NCBI GenBank assembly: GCA_964531205.1
Contig: CAZHGH010000041.1
Span: 1 to 26,112, forward strand
From: JAICWY01 sp964531205
Lineage (GTDB): Bacteria; Vulcanimicrobiota; Vulcanimicrobiia; Vulcanimicrobiales; Vulcanimicrobiaceae
Direction: 5' to 3'
Length of the DNA stretch: 26,112 nucleotides
Shown here: in pieces, positions 8,170 through 14,942 of the stretch
Layout of the letters: every line of letters starts with the position of its first letter
How positions within the stretch are numbered: the stretch's first letter is position 1
The notes under the pieces: generated by a model
Told to the model about the DNA's origin: nothing
Seen by the model: only the letters and a program-made list of their open reading frames with translations
The model's database searches: none
Program-made: the position numbers and the translations under genes

Positions 8170-9357
8170 AACGTGTTCCGGACGCACGCCTATGCCGATG
8201 AGGCGCGCCGGAATTCGCCGTACCCATGGAATCGCAAACAATGCCTTGACCAATAGCGGGGCATGCGTCAGCGTACGGGCGGTGAGCACGGTATTCAACA
8301 CCCGGTCTTGAATGAAAACCTGCATGGCTTGCGTTACGCGTGCCGGAAATTCCCGGCGGGTTTGAACTGCGCGTAGCACGTTCGTATCGACACTGCCGTT
8401 CAACAGCGGGTCCGTTAAAATGTTTGCCGCCGCGACGGCGTCCTGAATCGCGAGATTGATGCCTACGCCGGCAATGGGCGACATCGCGTGCGCGGCATCG
8501 CCGATGCAGAGGAATCCGGGCTGGAACCATCGTTCCAAACGATCGATTCGCACGGTAAGAAGCTTCACGTCGTCCCAACTTTGGATTTCGTTCACCCGCG
8601 GTGCCAGAAACGGTGCCAGTGTGGCGATCGTTTCGCGAAATGCATCGAGACCGCGCGCTTTCACGTCCTCGAAGGCGCCTTTGCGAATGACGAACGCACA
8701 CTGGTAGTACTCGGTGCGATCGATCGCGACGAGAATACCGCCGGCCGCGATGTTTCCAAACGTTTGGCCCGGATCGTCGGGGCGGCGGGAGATTCTCATC
8801 CACAAAACGTCGATTGGGGCGCCGGCATTCAAAATGCGCATACCGGCACACTCGCGCAGCGTCGAGGTTCGCCCGTCACAGCCTACGACCAAATCCGCAT
8901 CGATGGTCATCGTACCCTGCGCGTTCTTCGCAACTACGCCCGTAACGCGGCCGTCGGTGCGTACCAAATCCGTCGCTTCTGTTTCCATGAGTAATTGAAA
9001 ACCCGGATAACGCCGGGCTTGCTGCGATAAGAAGTTCAGAAAATCCCATTGCGGCATGAACGCGATGAATTTGCACCTCCCCGGAACGTGGCTAAAGTCG
9101 CCAATCGTCAGCGTATCGGTGCCGATCCGGCCGGTCAGCGTGCGCAGTTCGGAGTGACGGATCTTGAGCAATGCATCAAGTAGGCCGAGTTCGCTCATGA
9201 CTTGCAACGTTGACGGATGAATCGTATCGCCGCGGAAGTCGCGGAAGAAATCCGCATGCTTTTCAAGCACCGCGACATCGATACCGGCGCGTGCGAGCAA
9301 ATAGCCGAGCATGATGCCTGCCGGGCCGCCGCCGGCGATACAACAGCGAACCTTCAT
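8146..9357 (-). CDS. FAD-dependent monooxygenase/oxidoreductase (PHBH/UbiH-type)
   Basis: The 403-aa protein carries the three signatures of group A flavin monooxygenases: the N-terminal dinucleotide motif GGGPAG (residues 9-14), the DG motif in VVGCDGRTS (Asp161, Gly162), and the GD motif in CIGDAAHAMSPIAGVGINLAIQDA (Gly286, Asp287). Such enzymes hydroxylate aromatic or polyketide-like compounds using NAD(P)H and oxygen. The C-terminus is helical, without a clear membrane anchor. It follows the GNAT gene with an ATGA overlap, so the two form one unit. An acetyltransferase of the phosphinothricin type with a flavin hydroxylase could mean xenobiotic modification, but that is inference. Confidence 0.9.
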   Translation of the reverse strand: MKVRCCIAGGGPAGIMLGYLLARAGIDVAVLEKHADFFRDFRGDTIHPSTLQVMSELGLLDALLKIRHSELRTLTGRIGTDTLTIGDFSHVPGRCKFIAFMPQWDFLNFLSQQARRYPGFQLLMETEATDLVRTDGRVTGVVAKNAQGTMTIDADLVVGCDGRTSTLRECAGMRILNAGAPIDVLWMRISRRPDDPGQTFGNIAAGGILVAIDRTEYYQCAFVIRKGAFEDVKARGLDAFRETIATLAPFLAPRVNEIQSWDDVKLLTVRIDRLERWFQPGFLCIGDAAHAMSPIAGVGINLAIQDAVAAANILTDPLLNGSVDTNVLRAVQTRREFPARVTQAMQVFIQDRVLNTVLTARTLTHAPLLVKALFAIPWVRRIPARLIGIGVRPEHVLARERAS

Positions 9358-9896
9358 GCCTGCACCTCGGCGGGACGCAGGGGTTCTTCAGGAGGCACGC
9401 TGGAGTCGGCAAGCTGGAGTTGCCACCATGACGTGTCCCGCCATGCGCCGCATTTATAACCAACTTCGCGGAAGATGCCCACAGTCGTGAAACCAACAGC
9501 ACGGTGCAGTGCAATGCTCGCGTCGTTCGGCAGCGTGATGCCCGCGTAGACGCTGTGGAAGCGCTGCAATTTCAGTAAACGGAACAACTCGAAGTACAAG
9601 GCTTTGCCGATGCCTCGGCCCTGCGAGCCTTCACGAACGTAAATCGCGCTTTCCGCAGACCAGCGATATGCGGGACGCGCGCGGTGCGGGCATGCGTACG
9701 CATATCCAAGGACTGTGGCATCCTCCTCCGACGCCACGAGCCAAGGATACATTTGCGTATAGGAGCGAATGCGTTCGCGCATCTCGCCTTCGGCCGGCGC
9801 ACGTTCTTCAAAAGAGATGTGCGAACGTTCGACCGCCGGCGCGTAAATCGCCGCGATCTGCGGGGCATCATCGAGCGAGACGGAGCGAATATTCAT
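9354..9896 (-). CDS. GNAT N-acetyltransferase, phosphinothricin acetyltransferase (Pat/Bar) family
   Basis: From ATG 9896 the product has 180 aa and follows the Pat/Bar pattern closely: IYAPAVERSHISFEERAP near the N-terminus, RPAYRWSAESAIYVREGSQGRGIGKALY (acetyl-CoA loop), YAGITLPNDASIALHRAVGF, then VGIFREVGYKCGAWRDTSWWQ. Family members acetylate phosphinothricin, methionine sulphoximine or related amino acids; many chromosomal copies have unknown substrates. An ATG at 9914 would add six residues (MLWRIH) that do not fit the family, so 9896 is preferred. This start codon directly abuts the divergent start of the PaiB-like gene (CAT|ATG). The 3' end overlaps the monooxygenase gene by ATGA. Confidence 0.88.
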   Translation of the reverse strand: MNIRSVSLDDAPQIAAIYAPAVERSHISFEERAPAEGEMRERIRSYTQMYPWLVASEEDATVLGYAYACPHRARPAYRWSAESAIYVREGSQGRGIGKALYFELFRLLKLQRFHSVYAGITLPNDASIALHRAVGFTTVGIFREVGYKCGAWRDTSWWQLQLADSSVPPEEPLRPAEVQA

Positions 9897-10490
9897 ATGT
9901 ATACGCCAAAGCACTTCGCAGTAGAGGACCGCAACGAACTCCTAAGTTTTATTGGCCGCGAACCGTTCGGAATACTCGTATCGGCCACGGACCGTGGCTT
10001 ACAGGCCACGCACGTGCCGTTCGTAGTGCTGGACGTGGATGCGTTCGTGCTTGGCGCCCATTTGGCGCGGGCGAACGGCCATTGGGAACAGTTGGACGGC
10101 GCGAAAGTGCTGGCGATTTTTCAGGGACCGCACGGAATGGTATCGGCGTCGTGGTACGCCGACCCGCAGCACAGCGTGCCGACGTGGAATTACTCGGCGG
10201 TGCATTGCAACGGCTTCGCTCGGATCGTCTCCGTTGAGCGCACGCGCGACATTCTTCAAAAGATGATCGAGCATTTCGAGAGCGGATGGACGATCGAAAA
10301 TGCAGATCCCGAGTATATCGCGCGCATGGAACGAGGAATTGTAGGGATTGAAATCGCCGTGACGTCCGTCACGGGAAAGTACAAGTTCAGCCAGAACCGA
10401 AGCCCGGAGGATCGCGAACGGGTGATTCGCGCGCTTGGCGATACCGCGTTAGCGCGTGCTATGACTGAAACTGTTGATACAGAAAAATAA
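9897..10490 (+). CDS. FMN-binding negative transcriptional regulator family protein (PaiB-like)
   Basis: From ATG 9897 the product has 197 aa beginning MYTPKHFAVEDRNELLSFI, the family's normal N-terminus. The rest matches the PaiB pattern: PFGILVSATDRGLQATHVPF, LGAHLARANGHWEQLDG, AIFQGPHGMVSASWYADP, VPTWNYSAVHCNGFARI, and IVGIEIAVTSVTGKYKFSQNRSPEDRERVI. In Bacillus, PaiB and its GNAT partner PaiA affect sporulation and degradative enzymes; biochemically these are split-barrel flavin proteins. Here a GNAT gene sits head to head with it, although that GNAT is of the Pat type, not PaiA. A longer reading frame from 9684 is only the antisense of the GNAT gene. The 3' end overlaps the NRAMP-related gene by 32 bp. 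Confidence 0.9.
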   Translation: MYTPKHFAVEDRNELLSFIGREPFGILVSATDRGLQATHVPFVVLDVDAFVLGAHLARANGHWEQLDGAKVLAIFQGPHGMVSASWYADPQHSVPTWNYSAVHCNGFARIVSVERTRDILQKMIEHFESGWTIENADPEYIARMERGIVGIEIAVTSVTGKYKFSQNRSPEDRERVIRALGDTALARAMTETVDTEK

Positions 10491-11682
10491 GAGCGCTCGC
10501 GGTGATGATTCCGAATGTCGTCCAGCCTGCGATTCGCAGCCATGGCGGGCATGTGAACGCGCCCATCAGCCTCTCGTCATTCGTCGCCTGAAGTAGAAAG
10601 AACAGCGTGATCGGCGTGGCCAAGCCGCCCGCGATCGAAGCGACGAAGAGCAGTCGCACAGGTGGAATACCGATAAATGCGATTCCTACTCCAAGCGCTA
10701 ACGTCGCCATGACGACGATGTAAAAGCGCGGCGCTTGCTGGAATATTGCATCGACCCCTTTGCGCCAGCCGAACATCTCGGACACGACGTATGCGCTCGT
10801 TCCCGCTAGCACCGGAATTGCGATGAGCGCCGAACCAAGGAGTCCGATACCAAAGAGCAGCGACGCGTCTCGGCCCGCGATTGGCACCAGCGCTTGCGAG
10901 GCTTCGTCTAGGGTTTCTACGGGGTGATGATGCATGCCCAGTGTCGCGCCGGTTGCGATAACGATGCACCAAAATGTGAGACCCGCCATGACCGCGCCGA
11001 AACCGGCATCCGCTTGTACCAGGCCGAGCTGACGCAAGCGGGGACGATCTTCGGATACTTCGATCGTTTCCCACACGTACGCGTATGCGGTAAGCGTCGT
11101 TCCCAAAAGTGCGATCGCATCGGCTGTAAAGGTCTTATCGAAACGCAGGTGCGGTACGAACGAGCCGATGAGGACGTCGTGCCAGTTCGGGTGCGCGAGG
11201 ACCATTGCGGCGGCGTACGCCAAAAATATGAGCGCTACGTACTTCAAAATGTTTTGAACGACGTTGAAATTTCCGAACAACAACATGGCGCCGCTTACGA
11301 ACGCCAGCGGTGCGATGAACCACCGGTAATCCATTGGCCCTGCGAGCAGATGCAGTGCGGCGCCCCCGCCTTCCAGATCCGCGGCGATGGTCAGCTGATC
11401 CACCACAAAGACTGCGAGCAGAATAACTAATCCAGCCACCCGGCCATAGCGGTTTTTCGCGATCGTTTCGAGGCCTTCGCCGCAGACCGTGGCGATGCGC
11501 CCACTGATCGCCTGAACCACCGCAAGCATCGGTATGACGAGCAGCACGAGCCAACCCAGCGCGTAGATTGTGGTGCTGCCGACGACGGCAAGAGATGCTA
11601 CAGTTGTCGGATCGTTGTCGGAGGCGCCCGACACGACACCCGGACCAATCTGCCGCCACCATTGTTGGCGATCCTTGCGCAT
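10459..11682 (-). CDS. NRAMP-related metal ion transporter
   Basis: The 407-aa protein has about eleven hydrophobic segments and starts with a GPGVVSGASDNDPTT motif (residues 13-27), matching TM1 of NRAMP-like transporters. In canonical Mn/Fe NRAMPs TM1 carries DPGN and TM6 carries MPH. Here TM1 reads DNDP, and the TM6 region reads TLTAYAYVWE (residues 196-205) with no Met or His. That resembles the NRAMP-related branch, some members of which transport magnesium; substrate assignment is inference. TAAGCG lies 6 nt before the ATG with no Shine-Dalgarno sequence, and the preceding 12-mer is shared with the gene at 3894. It is convergent with the PaiB-like gene and divergent from the MFS gene. 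Confidence 0.88.
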   Translation of the reverse strand: MRKDRQQWWRQIGPGVVSGASDNDPTTVASLAVVGSTTIYALGWLVLLVIPMLAVVQAISGRIATVCGEGLETIAKNRYGRVAGLVILLAVFVVDQLTIAADLEGGGAALHLLAGPMDYRWFIAPLAFVSGAMLLFGNFNVVQNILKYVALIFLAYAAAMVLAHPNWHDVLIGSFVPHLRFDKTFTADAIALLGTTLTAYAYVWETIEVSEDRPRLRQLGLVQADAGFGAVMAGLTFWCIVIATGATLGMHHHPVETLDEASQALVPIAGRDASLLFGIGLLGSALIAIPVLAGTSAYVVSEMFGWRKGVDAIFQQAPRFYIVVMATLALGVGIAFIGIPPVRLLFVASIAGGLATPITLFFLLQATNDERLMGAFTCPPWLRIAGWTTFGIITASALIFLYQQFQS

Positions 11683-11772
11683 TCTGAGCGCTTACCCGCC
11701 CGAGAGTCGTTTCTCAACCTTTACGGCGCGCTTCTTAAGTGCGCGAGAAGCGATGACGATTTACATTACAGA

Positions 11773-13023
11773 GTGAAAAATACGGCATCGCTTTTGCGAG
11801 ACCGCAATTTTCTTTTGTTGTGGTCCGGTCAGTTCGTTAGCGACTTTGGTAGCCAGGTTTCCATCTTCGCGCTTCCTATCGTCGCAGTCATCGCCTTGCA
11901 CGCCACTGCGCTGCAAGTAGCAACCCTTCAAAGCATTGAGTTCGCAACCATCGCTCTGGTTGCCATCATTGCGGGCGCATTAGCGGATCGCCATCGGCGT
12001 AAACGCGTGATGATGGTCTCGAATCTCGTGCGCTTGCTCACAATGCTCTCGTTACCGATCGCGTTTGGCCTCGGTAAGCTGACGATGGCGCAGTTGTTCA
12101 TTGCAGCCATTATTTGCAGCGCGGCGTCGGTGATGTTCGACGTCGCTTACCAGGCAATCGTGCCGTCGCTCGTGGGGAGCGAGCGGCTGGCCGACGGAAA
12201 CGCAAAGCTCTCCATGAGCGGCTCCGTTGCCGAAGCAATCGGGTCGTCTGCAGGGGGCGCCATCGTGCAAATCATCGGTGCGCCGCTAGCGATGATTGCT
12301 GACGCGGCATGTTTTGTCGTTTCGATCTACACGCTCGGGCGCATCAAACATAAGGAAGAGAAGCCGAAACGCGTCGAGACCGAAGAAGAGTCGCGCGTTC
12401 GCTCGTTTGCGCGCGAAACGTTGGAGGGCTTCCGTCAACTGAACCGCGAGCCGGCGCTTCGCATGATCGTGCTTTGCACCGCGACCAACTACCTGGGCGG
12501 CGCAATCGTTACGGCCGTTTTCCCGGTCCTCATCTATCGCATCATGCATCTGCCGCCCGCGCTATTCGGCGTTGTCATGGGCGTCGCAAATGTGGGCATG
12601 GTCGGAGCGTTCGTTTCGCAGCCGGTGCAGAAACTGGTTGGCGAGCGCGGTGCGCTCGGGAGCGCGGTTGCGATATCGGCGGTTGGAAAACTGATGTATC
12701 TCGCATCATATCTCTCACCGATCGGTGCGGTGGCGCTCGGGCGTCTGCTCATCACCTTTGCCGGACCGCTTTACGAAGTGACGCAGCAAACGTATCGTGT
12801 GGCCTTCGTTCCCGAGCCCCTGATGGGCCGCGTTGCGGCCGCGTTTCGCGCGGTCACCTGGGCGACGTTGCCAATCGGATCGCTGACCGGCGGCATTTTG
12901 GCAACTACGATCGGCGTGCAGCATGCGATTTTTATCGGAAGCACCATCTCGTTCTGCTCCATCCTGTGGCTTGCGGCGTTCGGGCGCAAGAGCGGGTCGC
13001 AGCGCATGCAGATGGCGGGATAA
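11773..13023 (+). CDS. MFS transporter (MFS_3/EntS-like exporter)
   Basis: The protein has about 416 aa from GTG 11773 and twelve predicted membrane segments. The N-terminus LLRDRNFLLLWSGQFVSDFGSQVS is typical of MFS_3 drug or siderophore exporters, and GALADRHRRKRVMM is the loop 2-3 motif. The reading frame is open back to 11662, but that extension overlaps the divergent NRAMP-related start and lacks family similarity, so GTG 11773 is preferred. There is no Shine-Dalgarno sequence; TACATT lies 5 nt upstream of the GTG. The central loop (IKHKEEKPKRVETEEESRVRSF) is charged, as expected between the two six-helix bundles. The substrate is unknown. ispH follows after 27 bp on the same strand. Confidence 0.87.
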   Translation: MKNTASLLRDRNFLLLWSGQFVSDFGSQVSIFALPIVAVIALHATALQVATLQSIEFATIALVAIIAGALADRHRRKRVMMVSNLVRLLTMLSLPIAFGLGKLTMAQLFIAAIICSAASVMFDVAYQAIVPSLVGSERLADGNAKLSMSGSVAEAIGSSAGGAIVQIIGAPLAMIADAACFVVSIYTLGRIKHKEEKPKRVETEEESRVRSFARETLEGFRQLNREPALRMIVLCTATNYLGGAIVTAVFPVLIYRIMHLPPALFGVVMGVANVGMVGAFVSQPVQKLVGERGALGSAVAISAVGKLMYLASYLSPIGAVALGRLLITFAGPLYEVTQQTYRVAFVPEPLMGRVAAAFRAVTWATLPIGSLTGGILATTIGVQHAIFIGSTISFCSILWLAAFGRKSGSQRMQMAG

Positions 13024-13050
13024 GACTCGCTTCACGGGAAAGCAGGCGGC

Positions 13051-13986
13051 GTGAGCGCTCAAAAGATGCTTCTCGCCAATCCGCGCGGGTGCTGTGCCGG
13101 TGTGGATCGCGCTATCGCCGTTGTCGACCAGCTGCTCGACCAGCACGGCGGACCGGTGTACGTACGCAAAGAGATCGTGCACAACCGCGAGGTTGTGGAG
13201 CGCTTGCGCGAGCGAGGCGCGGTATTCGTTGAAGAAGTGACCGAAGCGCCGGAAGGCTCGATTTTAGTCTTCAGCGCGCACGGCATCTCGCCGGAAGTGC
13301 GGCGCATGGCGAGAGAGCGCCGATTACGCGTCATCGACGCCACGTGCCCGCTCGTCTCGAAAGTGCATTACGAGGCGATCAAGTTCGCAAAAGCGGGGTT
13401 GCACGTACTGCTGATCGGACACGCCGATCACGACGAAGTCATTGGAACGATGGGCGAGATTCCCGGGCAGATTAGCCTGGTGGAGGACGCCGAGGACGTG
13501 CAACGCGTGCAAGTGCCGGATCCGGAGCGCGTCGCGGTGATCACGCAGACGACGCTGAGCGTTGACGAAACGCGCGAGGTGATGGATGCGGTGCGTAAAC
13601 GTTTTCCGAAGGTAAAGACGCCGGCGCGGGACGACATCTGTTACGCGACGCAAAACCGGCAGGATGCGGTGCGCGAGCTGGCGCCGGAGTGCGACGTTAT
13701 GCTGGTGGTCGGATCCGAAAACAGTTCCAACTCGCTCCGCTTACGCGAGCTGGCGCAACAGCTCGGCACGAAGGCGTATCTGGTCGATCGCGTCGATCAA
13801 ATCAAACCCGAGTGGGTGCAAGGCGTTTCGCGCGTCGGCGTTACCGCAGGTGCATCGTCGCCCGAGTATCTGACGCAAGCGATCGTGAATCGACTGCGTG
13901 AGTTCGGCACGTACGAGATCGCCGAATACGGTGAGCCGGAGCCCGAAATCATCTTCACGATGCCGCGGGAGATTTCACTAATCTAG
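13051..13986 (+). CDS. ispH: 4-hydroxy-3-methylbut-2-enyl diphosphate reductase
   Basis: The 311-aa protein performs the last step of the MEP pathway, reducing HMBPP to IPP and DMAPP with a [4Fe-4S] cluster. The three cluster cysteines are visible: Cys15 in NPRGCCAGVDRA, Cys99 in DATCPLVSKVH and Cys197 in DDICYATQNRQ. Active-site Glu129 aligns in GHADHDEVIGTMGE, and the Thr and Ser/Asn substrate contacts are in ITQTTLS and VGSENSSNSLRL. The start is GTG. The last residues (REISLI) are encoded inside a 23-bp repeat that also ends the gene at 16424, and the 3' end overlaps oxyR by 32 bp. Confidence 0.97.
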   Translation: MSAQKMLLANPRGCCAGVDRAIAVVDQLLDQHGGPVYVRKEIVHNREVVERLRERGAVFVEEVTEAPEGSILVFSAHGISPEVRRMARERRLRVIDATCPLVSKVHYEAIKFAKAGLHVLLIGHADHDEVIGTMGEIPGQISLVEDAEDVQRVQVPDPERVAVITQTTLSVDETREVMDAVRKRFPKVKTPARDDICYATQNRQDAVRELAPECDVMLVVGSENSSNSLRLRELAQQLGTKAYLVDRVDQIKPEWVQGVSRVGVTAGASSPEYLTQAIVNRLREFGTYEIAEYGEPEPEIIFTMPREISLI

Positions 13987-14872
13987 CTCCCAGTTCGCGC
14001 GTAACGTTAGCCAGCTCGTAGAGCACGAGCCCGCGTGGTGTGCTGTTGCGGTAGACCAATGTGATGGGCCGGAAGGCACCGTCTCCGCCGATGGGGCGAA
14101 TAGCAAGATGTGCGGAGCGCCGTGAGGTCTGCAAGCATAACTCCGGAACGAGCGTGATGCCCATTCCGGCCTCGACTAAATTCAAAATCGTCTCCAGGCT
14201 AGCGGCGCGAAAGTCGCCCGGAATCTTGTCGCCTAACGTGCGTTCGCTGCACAATGCCAGCGCCTGATCGCGCAAACAATGGCCTTCGGAAAGCAGCAGT
14301 AGCGTCGACGGATCGATTTCCCGGAGCTCGACGCATTTGCGCTGGGCAAGCGGATGTTCCGTCCAAAGTGCAAGTCTCAGCGGCTCCTGAAAGAGCGGTA
14401 TCGCGGTGAGGCGTTGATCGTCCACGGATGTCGCAAGGATTGCCGCATCGAGCGTTCCCGAGCGCAAGCGTTCCAATAACGTTGCCGTTTGTTCTTCGAA
14501 AATGGTCAACGTCAGGCGTGGCAAGGCTTTTCTTGCCGCCGGAAGCAACGACGGTAAGAGATACGGCGCAAGCGTTGGAATGAGACCAAGCCGTAATGTA
14601 CCGGCCATCGGATCTCGATGATTTTGCGTCGCCGCCACTAAATCGTCGACTGCACCGACGATTTTCTTTGCATGTTCCAGCACGGAGCGTCCCGCTGCGG
14701 TAATCTTTAAACCGCGGCCGTCGCGTTCGAAAATCGCCACGCCGAATTCATGTTCGAGCTTTGCAATTTGAGCGCTCAAGGTTGGCTGCGTAATATCGCA
14801 GGCCTCCGCCGCGCGTGTAATGCTTCCATGCTGCTCGACGGCGATGACATACGTGAGGTCGCGCAGATTCAT
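13955..14872 (-). CDS. oxyR: LysR-family hydrogen peroxide-responsive regulator OxyR
   Basis: The protein has 305 aa, the same length as E. coli OxyR. It has an N-terminal winged helix-turn-helix (MNLRDLTYVIAVEQHGSITRAAEACDITQPTLSAQI) and a LysR effector domain. The redox cysteines fall at Cys199 and Cys208 in GHCLRDQALALC, the same numbers as in E. coli, where peroxide joins them in a disulphide. It is divergent from katA over a 70-bp gap, the classic arrangement for an activator of catalase. A promoter-like TTGATT-N18-TATAAT lies in that gap. The C-terminal ARLVKSPAAS tail lies within the 23-bp repeat and is nearly the same as the tail of ArsC. Confidence 0.93.
   Translation of the reverse strand: MNLRDLTYVIAVEQHGSITRAAEACDITQPTLSAQIAKLEHEFGVAIFERDGRGLKITAAGRSVLEHAKKIVGAVDDLVAATQNHRDPMAGTLRLGLIPTLAPYLLPSLLPAARKALPRLTLTIFEEQTATLLERLRSGTLDAAILATSVDDQRLTAIPLFQEPLRLALWTEHPLAQRKCVELREIDPSTLLLLSEGHCLRDQALALCSERTLGDKIPGDFRAASLETILNLVEAGMGITLVPELCLQTSRRSAHLAIRPIGGDGAFRPITLVYRNSTPRGLVLYELANVTRELGARLVKSPAAS
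13965..13987. repeat. 23-bp direct repeat, copy 1 (ispH/oxyR ends)
   Basis: This is an exact 23-bp match to 17008-17030, in the same orientation. Its core AGATTTCACTAATCT is a 5-bp inverted repeat with a 5-nt centre. On the plus strand it encodes REISLI and the stop of ispH; on the minus strand it encodes ARLVKSPA of OxyR. The flanking bases differ from copy 2 on both sides. Confidence 0.9.
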
Positions 14873-14889
14873 AGGGTGTGCCTATGCGT

Positions 14890-14919
14890 ATTATAGATTA
14901 CGTTGGATTGATAAATCAA
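14890..14919 (-). promoter_or_regulatory. Predicted oxyR promoter
   Basis: On the minus strand TTGATT (14919-14914) and a perfect TATAAT (14895-14890) are 18 nt apart, pointing at oxyR. The expected transcription start near 14883 leaves a leader of only about 10 nt without a Shine-Dalgarno sequence. The -35 hexamer overlaps the inverted repeat at 14907-14920, which would permit autorepression. Confidence 0.6.
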
Positions 14920-14920
14920 T
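14907..14920. promoter_or_regulatory. Inverted repeat in oxyR-katA gap, candidate OxyR operator
   Basis: ATTGAT-AA-ATCAAT has 6-bp arms around a 2-bp centre. It covers the -35 regions of both predicted divergent promoters. LysR regulators usually bind such AT-rich dyads beside their own gene. Further CTAT/ATAG half-site-like sequences lie at 14882-14896. Assignment to OxyR is by position. Confidence 0.5.
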
Positions 14921-14936
14921 TGGCCGGCGCTACGGT
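14908..14936 (+). promoter_or_regulatory. Predicted katA promoter (leaderless geometry)
   Basis: TTGATA (14908-14913) and TACGGT (14931-14936) are 17 nt apart. The -10 element is weak, as expected for an activator-dependent promoter. Exactly 6 nt separate it from the ATG at 14943, so the transcript would start at or next to the A of the ATG. No Shine-Dalgarno sequence is present. Confidence 0.45.
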
Positions 14937-14942
14937 TGCCTT

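Noticed and set aside
8785..8794. Third partial copy of the 23-bp repeat (GCGGGAGATT)
   Set aside because: Only 10 bp match, inside the monooxygenase gene and not at a gene end; likely chance.
9684..9896. N-terminal extension of the PaiB-like gene
   Set aside because: The extension is the antisense of the GNAT gene; the family N-terminus MYTPKHF begins at 9897.
12474..13232. 252-aa plus-strand frame across MFS and ispH
   Set aside because: It is an Arg-rich out-of-frame shadow of two recognised genes.
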